In this document: one piece after another, positions 43,071 to 52,200 of the stretch
How positions within the stretch are numbered: position 1 is the first letter of the stretch
Layout of the letters: each line of letters begins with the position of its first letter
Assembly: GCA_963809545.1 (NCBI GenBank)
Contig: CAWEKD010000007.1
Location: 124,001-188,000 of the forward strand
DNA length: 64,000 nucleotides
Origin: Natronosporangium sp035305625
GTDB taxonomy: Bacteria > Actinomycetota > Actinomycetes > Mycobacteriales > Micromonosporaceae
Direction of reading: 5' to 3'
The notes under the pieces: model-generated
What the model saw: only the letters and a program-made list of their open reading frames with translations
Told to the model about the DNA's origin: nothing
The model's database searches: none
Made by a program: the position numbers and the translations under genes

Positions 43071-43982
43071 ATGCTCGTGCAGCCCAGCCCAGTCGTCCCA
43101 TCGCCACCGGCGATCACCATTCCCCACCGCCGGATCGGCGCTCGCGAATTCGACTTCTCCCGCCAGGTGGCGGTGATGGCGATCGTCAACCGGACCCCCG
43201 ACTCCTTCTACGACCAAGGCCGCACGTTCGCGCTCGACCGGGCGGTGGCCGCGGCCCGGACGGCGGTGGCGGAAGGAGCGGACTGGGTGGACATCGGCGG
43301 CCAGCCGTTCGCCCCCGGGAAGGAACTGTCGGTCGCGGAGGAACTTGACCGGATACTGCCGGTGGTCGAAGCAACCCGGGAAGACTCCTCAGTGGTGATC
43401 TCGGTCGAGACGTACCGACCGGAGGTGGCCCGCCGGGCGATCGCGGCCGGGGCGGACGTCATCAACGACACCAGCGGGCTCCATGACCCGGCCCTCGCCG
43501 AGGTGGTGGCCGACAGCCCCGCCACCCTGATCATCACCCACAGTCTGGCGGCCCCGCGCACCCCGTACCCTCGCCCGCAATACACGGACGTGGTCGCGGA
43601 GGTGGCGGACTTCCTGCAGCAGCGCGTGGCGCTGGCGCAGCAGCGCGGGGTACCGCCCGAGCGGATCGTGATCGACCCCGGCCACGACCTCAACAAGAAC
43701 ACCTACCACTCGCTGGAGCTGACCCGCCGGCTCGGCGAAATCACCCGGCTCGGTTTCCCGACCCTGGTCGCGGTGTCGAACAAGGACTTCATCGGCGAGA
43801 CCCTGGACGCGCCCCGCGAACGGCGCCTGCCCGGTACATTGGCGACGCTGACCATCTGCATCCTGCTGGGCGCCAGGATCGTCCGGGTGCACGAGGTGGC
43901 GCCGGCGGTCGCCGCTTGCCGGATGACCGAAGCGGTGCTAGGAATGCGACCACCGGCCACCGCCCGCCACAATCTGGAGTAA
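43071..43982 (+). CDS. folP: Dihydropteroate synthase, FolP2-like
   Basis: 303 residues from ATG 43071. The TIM-barrel signature MAIVNRTPDSFYDQGRTF is the variant found in FolP2 paralogues, where classical DHPS has NVTPDSFSDGG. Further motifs are GADWVDIGGQPFAPGKE, ADVINDTSGLHD, IVIDPGHDLNKN and the C-terminal GARIVRVHE. DHPS joins para-aminobenzoate to dihydropterin pyrophosphate in folate synthesis. FolP2-type proteins lack that activity in mycobacteria, so the role here is uncertain. It stands alone, followed by a membrane-protein gene. Confidence 0.85.
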   Translation: MLVQPSPVVPSPPAITIPHRRIGAREFDFSRQVAVMAIVNRTPDSFYDQGRTFALDRAVAAARTAVAEGADWVDIGGQPFAPGKELSVAEELDRILPVVEATREDSSVVISVETYRPEVARRAIAAGADVINDTSGLHDPALAEVVADSPATLIITHSLAAPRTPYPRPQYTDVVAEVADFLQQRVALAQQRGVPPERIVIDPGHDLNKNTYHSLELTRRLGEITRLGFPTLVAVSNKDFIGETLDAPRERRLPGTLATLTICILLGARIVRVHEVAPAVAACRMTEAVLGMRPPATARHNLE

Positions 43983-44017
43983 CGGCTTCCGGCGCCGGTC
44001 GGGTGAGGATGGTGGAC

Positions 44018-45345
44018 ATGGAGCGACCGGCCGACCCAGTTACCGCGGCCCCCTCCGCGATCGACCGCCACCCCACCGGCCTGGTGGCCGCGCTCGCCTC
44101 GCTGCCGTCGCTCCTGGTGGCCGCGCTCCGGCTCTTCGTCCGTCACTGGCCGACGCTGTTCCTGATCTTCTTCATCGGGGTGGTCGCCCGGGAACTCGTG
44201 ATGCGGCTGGCGGTCTGGCTCAGCCTGATCAACGCCGAGCTGGGGTTGTTGGTGCTGGTCCTGGCCCCGATGACCACCCTGACCGCGCTGGTGTTGATGC
44301 TGCGTACCGTCCGCCCCTCCCTGCCCTTCCTCGGCACCGATCCGCACCGGCGCCCCCCATCGGTGCTCAACCACCTGGGCAGTGTGCTCGTGCCGTTCAT
44401 GGCCATCTACTACTTCGAGGACTACCTACGCGAGGACATCGTCGACTACCACAGCCGGGTCCTCCACGACAGCATCACCCGCAACTTCGCGTCCGTGGGC
44501 ACCGCCGCCGGTGACCTGGTCGATCCGCTGACGCGGATGACCGGTGAGCTGAGCCCCTCCCTGGCGGGGGTGGTCATCGTCGCCATCGTGGCCCGGTGGC
44601 TGCTCTCCCGGTGGTCGCTCACCCAGCGGCACCAGTGGTTAGGCATCCCCGGCGCCTACCTGGAGCTCGTGTGGGTCACTCTGGTCAGTGTGGTGGGCCT
44701 CAACGCGCTGCTGGAGCGGGTAACCCCCTGGCTGGCCCAGCGGCGGGTGGTGTCCACCGCCCACGACTTCTGGAGCGACCTCGGGCACCGGCTCCAGGAG
44801 CTGCTAGCCAGCTATCCGGTCCTGCACTGGTTCACCCGGATCAGTTTTCACCTCGATACCGGCATCATCATCCCGGTGGCCTGGCTGGCGATCGGCGCGA
44901 TCGTGCTCGGCCACCAGGCCCCACCGGCGGTAGCGCCACGGCTGGCCCAGCAGCAGCTCTATCAACGGTTGACCCGCCGCTGGTGGGCCAGTCCCAGACG
45001 GTGCGGTGGTCGCTGGACAAACTCACCACCGACCTGCGGGAGCGGTTCACTCCGCTGCTGACCGGTGCCCGGATGTTGCTACGCGGCGGAATCGCCCCGA
45101 TGTTGGTGTTCTGCGTAGCGTTCGTAGCCGCCCAGGCCACTGAGGACTGGCTGTGGGAGTTGCAGCGGGCCATCATCGGTCCCCGACCGTTCTCCACCGT
45201 CTGGTATCCCCTGTCGTGGCCATTACAGGAGTGCAACCGGGCGGTCAGCTATGTGCTGCTGGTCTGCCTCCTGGCCCCGGCGATCGATCGGGCGGTGATG
45301 CGGGATCAGGCCCGCGTCGACTCCGCTACGTCGAACCGGACATAG
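44018..45345 (+). CDS. Polytopic membrane protein (frameshifted)
   Basis: The first frame runs from ATG 44018 (GGTGAGG nine bases before) to about 44990 and contains membrane segments LPSLLVAALRLFVRHW, TLFLIFFIGVVARELVM and LGLLVLVLAPMTTLTALVLM. It then turns into an Arg/Pro/Trp-rich tail. From 44986 the neighbouring frame carries SQTVRWSLDKLTTDLRERF and IAPMLVFCVAFVAAQATEDW to 45345. Adding one G to the GGG run (44986-44988) unites both parts into 442 residues. The missing base is of the same kind as those in the biosynthetic cluster. I recognise no family. It ends 40 bases inside the convergent downstream gene. Confidence 0.6.
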
Positions 45346-45893
45346 CGCGGCAACCGGTCCCGCAGCGTCACCTGGATCACCTCTGGTCGGGCCTCCGCCG
45401 GCACCAGGAACACCGCGTGCAGCAGTCCGACGTCCCCGACCGTGTCCCTCTCCTCCGGCAGGCACTCCGACGCCCAGTAGGTGGGGCCGTCCACCCCGAG
45501 CTGGGCACCGCGCACCTCATACGCGTCCGCGCCGTACCGCCGGCCGTACTGGTCCACCAGCCACCACTGACAGCCGGGCAACGCCTGATACGGCTCGACC
45601 AGCCACTCGACCTCCACCGTGACCTGCCAGGCACGGACCCCCGCCGGCAGCGACACCTCCCGGCCGGTGACTGGATCTCGCAGGTCAGCCGGGTGGACGT
45701 GGCGCAGTCGCAGCCGGGCGCCGGCGTAGCGCACCCATCCGTCCGCGGTCGCCGCCACTGGCTCCCGGGGCTGCGCGGACCGCCACACCTGGTGCGGCTG
45801 TTCCGGACTGACCAGCACCATCGCCGCCAACACCGGCAGCAGCGCCAGCAGCGCCCACCGGTTCCGCCGCCACCATCCGCCCCGGGTACTCAC
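45306..45893 (-). CDS. Membrane-anchored extracytoplasmic protein (paralogue 3)
   Basis: 195 residues from GTG 45893, four-base overlap with the upstream paralogue. One N-terminal anchor (WALLALLPVLAAMVLVS) precedes a soluble domain with VRAWQVTVEVEWLVEP and CQWWLVDQYGRRYGADAYEV, a beta-rich sequence. It is the last of three tandem genes with the same design. Function unknown. Its 3' end overlaps the convergent membrane-protein gene by 40 bases. Confidence 0.6.
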   Translation of the reverse strand: MSTRGGWWRRNRWALLALLPVLAAMVLVSPEQPHQVWRSAQPREPVAATADGWVRYAGARLRLRHVHPADLRDPVTGREVSLPAGVRAWQVTVEVEWLVEPYQALPGCQWWLVDQYGRRYGADAYEVRGAQLGVDGPTYWASECLPEERDTVGDVGLLHAVFLVPAEARPEVIQVTLRDRLPRYVRFDVAESTRA

Positions 45894-46516
45894 GGCCGCC
45901 ATCCCGGATGGTCCACGTCCTCCCCGACGAGCCGCGGCGGCTCCACCACCGTTGGCTCCGGATCCGCCAGGGCCGCCGTGACCTGTGTGGCCGGCACCCG
46001 CAGTGGGATCTGCACCACCAGCCGCATCCGCGGATCGGCCCGCTTGCTCAGGCGCAGCGTCAGGGAGGAGGCGGCGTCGGTCGGCACCTCGAACACCAGG
46101 GTCGCCGCCACCGGTAATCCAGGTTGGAGCGGATAGCTCCAGTGCAGCAACGGCTGCTCGAGTCGATCGGTGGCGCGCCAGGTCCGCCCGCGGTCATCCC
46201 GGACGGCGGCGTATCCGATCGTGGTCGGTTCGGTGCGCGCCACCAGCCGCACCTCGACCAACAGCCACACCCCGGACGTCTGATACTGCCACCCGGACTG
46301 GTCAGCGACCACCCCCGCGGCCTGGGTGGACCGCACTTCGACGTGGAAGGTGTCGGTGGACACCCAGGTCCCCGTCTCCCCGGTGACGGTGAACTCCCGG
46401 TAGCGCTCATCGGTGCTCAGCCGCTGCTCACCGATCACACCGGTGCTGACGACCACCGCGGCCAGCAGCGCCAGGGTGCCCACCCCGGACGCCACCCGCC
46501 GGCCGAACCCGGTCAC
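45890..46516 (-). CDS. Membrane-anchored extracytoplasmic protein (paralogue 2)
   Basis: 208 residues from GTG 46516, in a GTGA overlap with the upstream gene. Anchor SGVGTLALLAAVVVSTGVIG, then a beta-rich domain: FTVTGETGTWVSTDTFHVEV, VWLLVEVRLVARTEPTTI, DDRGRTWRATDRLEQPLL and ATLVFEVPTDAASS. The pattern resembles DUF4352-like beta-sandwich domains of secreted lipoproteins, but I cannot assign a family with confidence. Middle member of the tandem trio. Confidence 0.6.
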   Translation of the reverse strand: MTGFGRRVASGVGTLALLAAVVVSTGVIGEQRLSTDERYREFTVTGETGTWVSTDTFHVEVRSTQAAGVVADQSGWQYQTSGVWLLVEVRLVARTEPTTIGYAAVRDDRGRTWRATDRLEQPLLHWSYPLQPGLPVAATLVFEVPTDAASSLTLRLSKRADPRMRLVVQIPLRVPATQVTAALADPEPTVVEPPRLVGEDVDHPGWRP

Positions 46517-47232
46517 CGCTGGTCCACCAACGGCACCATGACCTGGGCGCGAGGGGCGGCGTCCAGCCACTCCCAGGCCCCGGTCAGGGACGACTCCCGC
46601 CAGGTCATCCCGATGATCAACACTGTCACCTCTGGTGGGGGCGGGGCGTCGCTAGCCCGCTCCCACAGGAACACCAACTGCTCCGGTAGGCCCGGATGCA
46701 GCAGCCGCGCCGAGGCGGCGTCCCGGACCCGCAGCACCGCGTCCGGTCGTACCAGTCCCTCTTCCACCATCGCGCCCGGGTGCTCCCCCAGGCCGTCGAT
46801 CCCGCGCAGCCGCACCACCTCCAAGAGATCCGCTCGACTCTCCGGCGCGGTGATCTCCACCTCGGCGATCACCGCCACCCAGTGGTGGGCGCGGTCGTGC
46901 AGGTAGGCGGCGGGGGTGAGATCGGAAGCCAACCGGGCACCGGTGACCGTGACGTTCCACGGCTCCCCTCGGCTGATCTGATCCACCGCGAGGGTCGCCA
47001 ACGGTGTCTGCGGCACTGGCCGTAGCCCACCGGTGACCACAATCAGCCCGAGGAGCAGCAGCACCGCCAGCAGCAGGCTGAGCACTCCCGCCCAGCCCGC
47101 GGTGACCCTCCGGTGGCGAACCACAGCGAACGGTGCGCCCGAGACCGGATTCCCGGGCCGCGTGGACGGAGGGGAGGACGGTGCCGGAGGCCAGGGCGGC
47201 CCCGGCGCCTCCGCGGAGGGTGGGGCCGACAC
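46513..47232 (-). CDS. Membrane-anchored extracytoplasmic protein (paralogue 1)
   Basis: 239 residues from GTG 47232. A Pro-rich cytoplasmic N-terminus of about 40 residues precedes one membrane segment (GVLSLLLAVLLLLGLIVVT), and a beta-rich outer domain has PWNVTVTGARLASDL, HWVAVIAEVEITAP and VLRVRDAASARLLHPGLPEQ. It is the first of three co-transcribed genes with the same anchor-plus-domain plan. Function unknown; a shared envelope complex is inferred only from co-transcription. Confidence 0.6.
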   Translation of the reverse strand: MSAPPSAEAPGPPWPPAPSSPPSTRPGNPVSGAPFAVVRHRRVTAGWAGVLSLLLAVLLLLGLIVVTGGLRPVPQTPLATLAVDQISRGEPWNVTVTGARLASDLTPAAYLHDRAHHWVAVIAEVEITAPESRADLLEVVRLRGIDGLGEHPGAMVEEGLVRPDAVLRVRDAASARLLHPGLPEQLVFLWERASDAPPPPEVTVLIIGMTWRESSLTGAWEWLDAAPRAQVMVPLVDQR

Positions 47233-47271
47233 AGGGCGAGTATAAGTGGACCGGTCGAGGCGGACGGTCGG

Positions 47272-47982
47272 TCAATCCGGCAGCACGATGCCGCAGCGCG
47301 CGGCGTCCTCGGGGGTATCCACATCGTCAGGAGCGGCGACCTCGTCGCAGGCCACGTCCTGCACCTGCCCGGCCCGGGCCAGGAGATAGGCCCGGATCCC
47401 GACGTCGGCGCTGGCCAGGGTGGATGCGCCGGAGAAATGCTGCCGACCCAGCAGCACGGGATAGTTACGCCGCCCCTGGTAGGTGCCGCAGGCCAGCGCC
47501 CCCGGATCCGAGGCGGCGGCCACCAGCCGGACCGCCTCGGCCGATAGATGCGGCATGTCCACCGGCAGGATCACCACCGCGGTCACCCCCGCCTCCTCCG
47601 CGGCGGTCAGCCCGGCCCGCAAGGACGACGCCATCCCGGTGCTCCAGGCTTTGTTGACCAGCACGGTGGCACCGTCCAGCGCCGCGGTGGCCTGGATCTG
47701 ATCGGCGGCCGCGCCCAGGACCACGAACACAGGATCACAGCCACCGGCTCGGGCAGTCTGCAAGGCGTGCTCCACCAGCAGCCGGTCTCCGTGCCGTAGC
47801 AGCGCCTTGGGCGCGCCTAACCGTCGGCCGCTACCGGCGGCCAACACGAGTCCGGCGACCGTACCCGCACCGGGTGGTGGTTCCGAAGGGGTGCTCAGCT
47901 CGTACCTCCACTGGCGACCTGACGGGGCCGGGTCACCCGGGCGTCCCGGTGCCCTCCGGGAGCCTATCGGTTGCCCTGGCAT
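47272..47982 (-). CDS. MobA-like NTP transferase
   Basis: The nucleotide-binding core starts VAGLVLAAGSGRRLGAPKALL (LAAGxGxRxG motif), followed by ILPVDMPHLSAEAVRLV and YQGRRNYPVLLGRQHF, as in MobA/MocA/CTP:molybdopterin nucleotidyltransferases. The product attaches a nucleotide to a cofactor or sugar; molybdenum cofactor is the usual context, but no mo-genes lie near. ATG 47982 is the first standard start, giving 236 residues and overlapping the polymerase gene by 50 bases. The best Shine-Dalgarno site (GGAGGT at 47904-47909) is instead before CTG 47898, giving 208 residues, so a CTG start is possible. Confidence 0.78.
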   Translation of the reverse strand: MPGQPIGSRRAPGRPGDPAPSGRQWRYELSTPSEPPPGAGTVAGLVLAAGSGRRLGAPKALLRHGDRLLVEHALQTARAGGCDPVFVVLGAAADQIQATAALDGATVLVNKAWSTGMASSLRAGLTAAEEAGVTAVVILPVDMPHLSAEAVRLVAAASDPGALACGTYQGRRNYPVLLGRQHFSGASTLASADVGIRAYLLARAGQVQDVACDEVAAPDDVDTPEDAARCGIVLPD

Positions 47983-49615
47983 CGGCGTAACACCGTACAG
48001 CGGTGACCTCGAGCGGGAACCGTACCGGGGTGGCGCCGAACAACAGTCGGCCCGCCTCGGCGGCCGCTTCCCGCACCGCCGCCATCACCAGCGGCACCTC
48101 AGACTCCGGAGCGTGCACTAGCACCTCATCGTGCTGAAAGAACACTAGCGTGGCCGCGTACGCGGCCAGCCGCGCCCGCAGCACCGCCAGCAGGGTCAGC
48201 GCCCACTCCGCCGCGGTGGCCTGGATGACGAAGTTGCGGGTGAACCGACCGCGTGCCCGGGCCGCCTCGGAGCGGACCGGTGGCTGCGTCGGGTCGAGGG
48301 TCGCCGACGGGGGACAGGTCCGGCCCAACCAGGAGCGCACCAGCCCCCCGGCCTCCCCGGTCCGGGCGGCCTGCTCCACGTACCGCCAGGCGATGGGGTA
48401 GCGCTGCCGCAGCACCGCGATGGCGGGCAGGGCCGCCCCACCGGTCTGACCGTACATCGCCCCGAGCAGCGCCAGCTTGGCCGCCGCCCGATCACCGGCG
48501 AACGACTCCGCGGCCAGCGCCGCGTACAGGTCGCCCGTCCCGGCGGCGGCCTGCAGCCGCGGATCCCCGGAGACCGCGGCCAGGATGCGCGGCTCCAGCT
48601 GACCCGCATCGGCCACCACCAGCCGCCATCCGTCATCGGCCACCACCGCCCGGCGGACCGCCTTCGGAATCTGCAACGCACCCCCGCCGCGGGTCGCCCA
48701 TCGGCCCGAGACCACTCCCCCGGGCACGTACTCCGGCCGGAACCGGCCGTGGTGCACCCACGCCTCCTGCCACGCCCACCCGTGGGCGGTGAAGATGCGA
48801 TACCGCTCCTTGAACTCCAGCACCAGCGGTACCGCGGGGTGGTCCACCCCCCGGAGAGTCCAGGCCCGGGTATCGGGCAGGTTGATCCCGGCCCGGGCGA
48901 ACGCCCGCCGCAGCTCCGCCGGCGAATCCGGGCGCAGCCCGGGACTGTCCAACGCGGTCGCGATCTCCGCCGCGAGCTCCGCCAGCCGCCGCGGCAATCC
49001 CCCCATCGGGGACCGGGGGCCGAGCAGCTCCGTCAACACCGCATCGTGCACGTCCGTACGCCACGGCAGGCCGTCGTGCCCCATCTCCGCCGCGAGCAGC
49101 GCCCCGGCGGATTCGGCGGCCACCAGCAACCGGAACCGTCCCGGGTGGGCGGTGGCGGCGATCCGGGCCTGCTGGTCGAGATAAGCGGTGACGATCTCAC
49201 CGGTAGGGTCCTCCCGCACCGGTGCGACGGTCTCGAACAGACTGCCCTGCTGCTGCTGGTTGGGCGGGCAGGGCGGTGGGGGCGGGGGATCCCGCGGGAC
49301 CGGCCGCCCATCCCGGCGGGCCAGGATCGCCGCCACCGACCGGGGCTCCCCCCAGCGGCCGGCGTAGCCCAGCAGCAACGCCTCGACCAGCGTCACGTCA
49401 TGGCAGCGGCCGACCCGTACCCCCGCCGCCAGCAGCCGGGGATAGATTAGATTGGTGGCCTCCCACAGCCAACGGGGTCGATGCGCGGCCTCCCACCGGC
49501 GCACCGCGGCCGCCAGGTCGGGGACCCGCTCCGGTGCACCGGCCGGGGCGCCCGCCTCGTCCACCGGGCGCAGCCATCCCCCGCCGCTGCCGTCATCGGC
49601 CGCCGCCACCAGCAT
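47933..49615 (-). CDS. DNA polymerase I-like protein (bifunctional 3'-5' exonuclease/polymerase type)
   Basis: 560 residues from ATG 49615. Family A polymerase motifs are at the C-terminal end: motif A LVVADAGQLEPRILAAVSGD (housekeeping enzymes have DYSQIELR), motif B in DRAAAKLALLGAMYGQTGG, motif C LVFFQHDEVLVHAP. The N-terminal region is a degenerate exonuclease-like part with a Pro-rich linker (PPPPPPCPPN). The changed motif A (A-G-Q-L-E-P) is typical for the actinomycete paralogues of PolA. It probably has a repair role. There is no 5' nuclease domain, and length is far below the 900 residues of PolA. Confidence 0.8.
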   Translation of the reverse strand: MLVAAADDGSGGGWLRPVDEAGAPAGAPERVPDLAAAVRRWEAAHRPRWLWEATNLIYPRLLAAGVRVGRCHDVTLVEALLLGYAGRWGEPRSVAAILARRDGRPVPRDPPPPPPCPPNQQQQGSLFETVAPVREDPTGEIVTAYLDQQARIAATAHPGRFRLLVAAESAGALLAAEMGHDGLPWRTDVHDAVLTELLGPRSPMGGLPRRLAELAAEIATALDSPGLRPDSPAELRRAFARAGINLPDTRAWTLRGVDHPAVPLVLEFKERYRIFTAHGWAWQEAWVHHGRFRPEYVPGGVVSGRWATRGGGALQIPKAVRRAVVADDGWRLVVADAGQLEPRILAAVSGDPRLQAAAGTGDLYAALAAESFAGDRAAAKLALLGAMYGQTGGAALPAIAVLRQRYPIAWRYVEQAARTGEAGGLVRSWLGRTCPPSATLDPTQPPVRSEAARARGRFTRNFVIQATAAEWALTLLAVLRARLAAYAATLVFFQHDEVLVHAPESEVPLVMAAVREAAAEAGRLLFGATPVRFPLEVTAVRCYADARATDRLPEGTGTPG

Positions 49616-49653
49616 GCGTCGATTTTCCGCTACGGGTGCGACAGCCGCGGGCG

Positions 49654-50460
49654 TCAGTGGGGCTCCGGCGCGGGATGGGCGGTCAACTCCCAACAGGCGA
49701 CCGCGGCCGCGGCGGCCACATTGAGCGAATCCACCCCCCGCTGCATCGGGATCGCCACCCGCAGGTCCGCGGCCGCGATCGCCGCCTCGGACAGCCCCGG
49801 CGCCTCCGCCCCCAGCAGCAGCGCGGGCCGCCGCCGGTGGGTGGCCGGCACCTGGTGCAGCGGGACCGCGTCCGCGGCCGGGGTGAGCGCCAGCAGCGAA
49901 AACCCCGCCTCGCGCAACCGGGCAAGCCCCTGCGGCCAGGGGTGCAGCCGGGCGTACGGCACCGCGAACACCTCCCCCATGCTGACCCGGACCGCCCGCC
50001 GGTACAGCGGGTCGGCACAGGACGGTGACAGCAGCACCCCGTCCATACCCAGCCCGGCCACGCTCCGGAAGATCATGCCGAGGTTGGTGTGGGTGTTGAC
50101 GTCCTCGCACACCACCAGCCGACGCGCCTGGGTGATCAGTTGATCAGGCTCCGGCAGCGGTCGCCGATGGAACGAGGCCAACACGCCCCGGTGGACGTGG
50201 AAACCGGTGATCTGCCGCAGCACCTCCTGGCTGGCGGCGTAGACCGGGGCATCGGGCAGCTCCCCCAACGCCTTCACCCGGGCCACGTCCAGCAGGTACG
50301 AGCGGGGGCGGTACCCCGCCCGCAGCGCCCGCCGCAGCACCAGTTCACCCTCGGCGATGAACAAGCCGTGCGGGGGTTCCCACCGGGTCCGCAGCTCGAC
50401 ATCGGTCAGGGCCCGGTAGTCGGCGATCCGCTCATCCTCCGGATCGGTGATCAGTTCCAC
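49654..50460 (-). CDS. TrmH/SpoU-family RNA 2'-O-methyltransferase
   Basis: 268 residues from GTG 50460. The N-terminal substrate-binding domain contains GLFIAEGELVLRRALRAGY. The SPOUT core has the conserved NTHTNLGMIFRSVAGLG, LLLGAEAPGLSEAAI and IPMQRGVDSLNVAAAAAVA, the trefoil-knot SAM-binding motifs. It methylates the 2'-hydroxyl of a ribose in rRNA or tRNA; the target is not determined. It is 39 bases upstream of the polymerase-like gene, on the same strand, so cotranscription is possible. Confidence 0.9.
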   Translation of the reverse strand: MELITDPEDERIADYRALTDVELRTRWEPPHGLFIAEGELVLRRALRAGYRPRSYLLDVARVKALGELPDAPVYAASQEVLRQITGFHVHRGVLASFHRRPLPEPDQLITQARRLVVCEDVNTHTNLGMIFRSVAGLGMDGVLLSPSCADPLYRRAVRVSMGEVFAVPYARLHPWPQGLARLREAGFSLLALTPAADAVPLHQVPATHRRRPALLLGAEAPGLSEAAIAAADLRVAIPMQRGVDSLNVAAAAAVACWELTAHPAPEPH

Positions 50461-50556
50461 CCGCTCATTGTCGGCGGCGGCGGGCTCGGTTCCGCACCCG
50501 GGCGGTGGGCCAGGTCCGTCCGTTCGCCCACCGTCCTCCTCGCACCCGATTCCAGG

Positions 50557-51720
50557 TCAGGCGGGGTGCGCGCGGCGCTCCTCCTCACCCAGGTCCGCCG
50601 CCGGGGCCGGGTTGGCGGGCAGCTGCGCGGGGCCACCGGCGGTGTCGCCGCGCCCGGTGTCACCGGCGGCGTCGCCTCGCCCGGTGGCGGCCGGGCCGGC
50701 GCCGGCGGTGCTCTCGGCCTGCCGGACGTCCTCATTCACCTGCTCGGCCGCACGGGCCGCCTCCGCCGCCGCCTCCCGGGCCTCTGCGGCCACCGCGGCG
50801 ACGGTCTCGTCCTGTCCCTCTGCGCGCGGCCCGCCGCCCGCGAGCGCGCCGAGGTTGCCCAGCGCACCGCCGATGCCTTCCAGCGCCCGGGTGATCTCCA
50901 CCGGAAGCACCCAGACCTTGTTGGCGGACCCCTCGGCGATCTGCGGCAACGCCTGCAGGAACTGGTAGGCGAACACTTTGGAGTCCGGGTTGGCGGAGTG
51001 GATGGCGTCGAACACGGTCCGAATCGCTTTGGCCTGCCCTTCCGCCTGCAGAATCCGCGCCTGCCGCTCACCGTCGGCTCGCAGCACCGCGGCCTGCTTC
51101 TCCCCCTCCGCGGTGAGGATCTGGGACTGCTTGACCCCCTCCGCGTTCAGGATCGCGGCCCGCCGGTCCCGCTCGGCCCGCATCTGCTTCTCCATCGCGT
51201 CCCGAATGGTCGGTGGCGGCTCGATCGCCTTGATCTCCACCCGGGTGACCTTCACCCCCCACTTGCCGGTGGTCTCGTCCAACTTCACCGACAGGTGCCG
51301 GTTGATCTCCTCCCGGCTGGTCAGGGTCTTCTCCAGGTCCATCGACCCGATCACGTTCCGGAGCGAGGTCACGGTCAACTGCTCGATGCCCTGGATGAAA
51401 CTCGCGATCTCGTACGTGGCGTCCTTCGGATTGACCACGCGAAAGTAGAGCACGGTGTCGATGGAGACCACCAGGTTGTCAGAGGTGATCACCGGCTGGG
51501 GTGGGAAGCTCACCACCTGCTCCCGCAGGTCGACTTTGGTCCGCACCCGGTCCACAAACGGCATGATCACATTCAGGCCGGGCCCCAGGGTGCGCCGGTA
51601 ACGCCCGAACCGCTCCACCACATCGGCCCGCTGCTGCGGCACGATCCGCACCGCCTTGCCCAACGAGACCACCGCCAGTAGCGCGATCGCGGCTACCAAT
51701 ACGATCAGTACCAGCTCCAT
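50557..51720 (-). CDS. SPFH/Band 7 (stomatin-like) membrane protein
   Basis: 387 residues from ATG 51720. One N-terminal membrane segment (LVLIVLVAAIALLAVVSL), then the SPFH domain: VPQQRADVVERFGRYRRTL, GLNVIMPFVDRV, VVSFPPQPVITSDNLVVSID and the coiled-coil ERDRRAAILNAEGVKQSQIL. The C-terminal third is an Ala/Gly-rich tail. Such proteins form membrane microdomain rings and act with NfeD. The NfeD gene lies just upstream and the stop/start codons overlap by one base (TGATG), so the two are made together. This matches the mycobacterial Rv1487-Rv1488 pair. Confidence 0.92.
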   Translation of the reverse strand: MELVLIVLVAAIALLAVVSLGKAVRIVPQQRADVVERFGRYRRTLGPGLNVIMPFVDRVRTKVDLREQVVSFPPQPVITSDNLVVSIDTVLYFRVVNPKDATYEIASFIQGIEQLTVTSLRNVIGSMDLEKTLTSREEINRHLSVKLDETTGKWGVKVTRVEIKAIEPPPTIRDAMEKQMRAERDRRAAILNAEGVKQSQILTAEGEKQAAVLRADGERQARILQAEGQAKAIRTVFDAIHSANPDSKVFAYQFLQALPQIAEGSANKVWVLPVEITRALEGIGGALGNLGALAGGGPRAEGQDETVAAVAAEAREAAAEAARAAEQVNEDVRQAESTAGAGPAATGRGDAAGDTGRGDTAGGPAQLPANPAPAADLGEEERRAHPA

Positions 51721-52199
51721 CAGCTCTTCTCCGGTTTCCGTTCGTCGGGCAGGTCGACGAACTCGTCCCGCCACACCATGGCGATGGCGCCGCGCACCTC
51801 GATGACGCGCACCGGCTCCCCCGGCTCAATCACCTGGGTGGCGTCGAAGGAACGCGCACTCCACAACTCGCCGCTGATCCGGACCAGCCCCGCGGTCGAC
51901 GTGACCTGCTCCACCACGGTCCCGGGAGCACCCTCGAGCTGCTGCACCGCCAGCCGCTCGTCCGCGCCGGTTTCGCTGGACAGGGCGTGACGGCGAATGA
52001 CGGGGCGCAAGACAACCAGTGACAATGCGGACACTCCGGCGAAGACCAGGATCTGTACCAACAGGCCAGCCCCCAGTCCCGCCGCGATCGCCGAGCCGAC
52101 CGCCCCGACCGCGAGCATCAACAGCACCATGGTGCCGGTGAACACCTCGGCCAACGCCAAGAGCACCGCGACCACGGCCCATACCACCACCGCCACCAC
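51720..52199 (-). CDS. NfeD-like membrane protein
   Basis: 159 residues from GTG 52199. Three or four membrane segments at the N-terminus (VVVWAVVAVLLALAEVFTG, TMVLLMLAVGAVGSAIAAGL, LVQILVFAGVSALSLVVL) precede a small OB-fold domain with GAPGTVVEQVTSTAGLVRIS and WSARSFDATQVIEPGEPVRV. It partners the SPFH protein. A perfect palindrome occupies the place where a ribosome-binding site would be. Homologous context: Rv1487 in mycobacteria. Confidence 0.88.
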   Translation of the reverse strand: MVAVVVWAVVAVLLALAEVFTGTMVLLMLAVGAVGSAIAAGLGAGLLVQILVFAGVSALSLVVLRPVIRRHALSSETGADERLAVQQLEGAPGTVVEQVTSTAGLVRISGELWSARSFDATQVIEPGEPVRVIEVRGAIAMVWRDEFVDLPDERKPEKS

Positions 52200-52200
52200 T

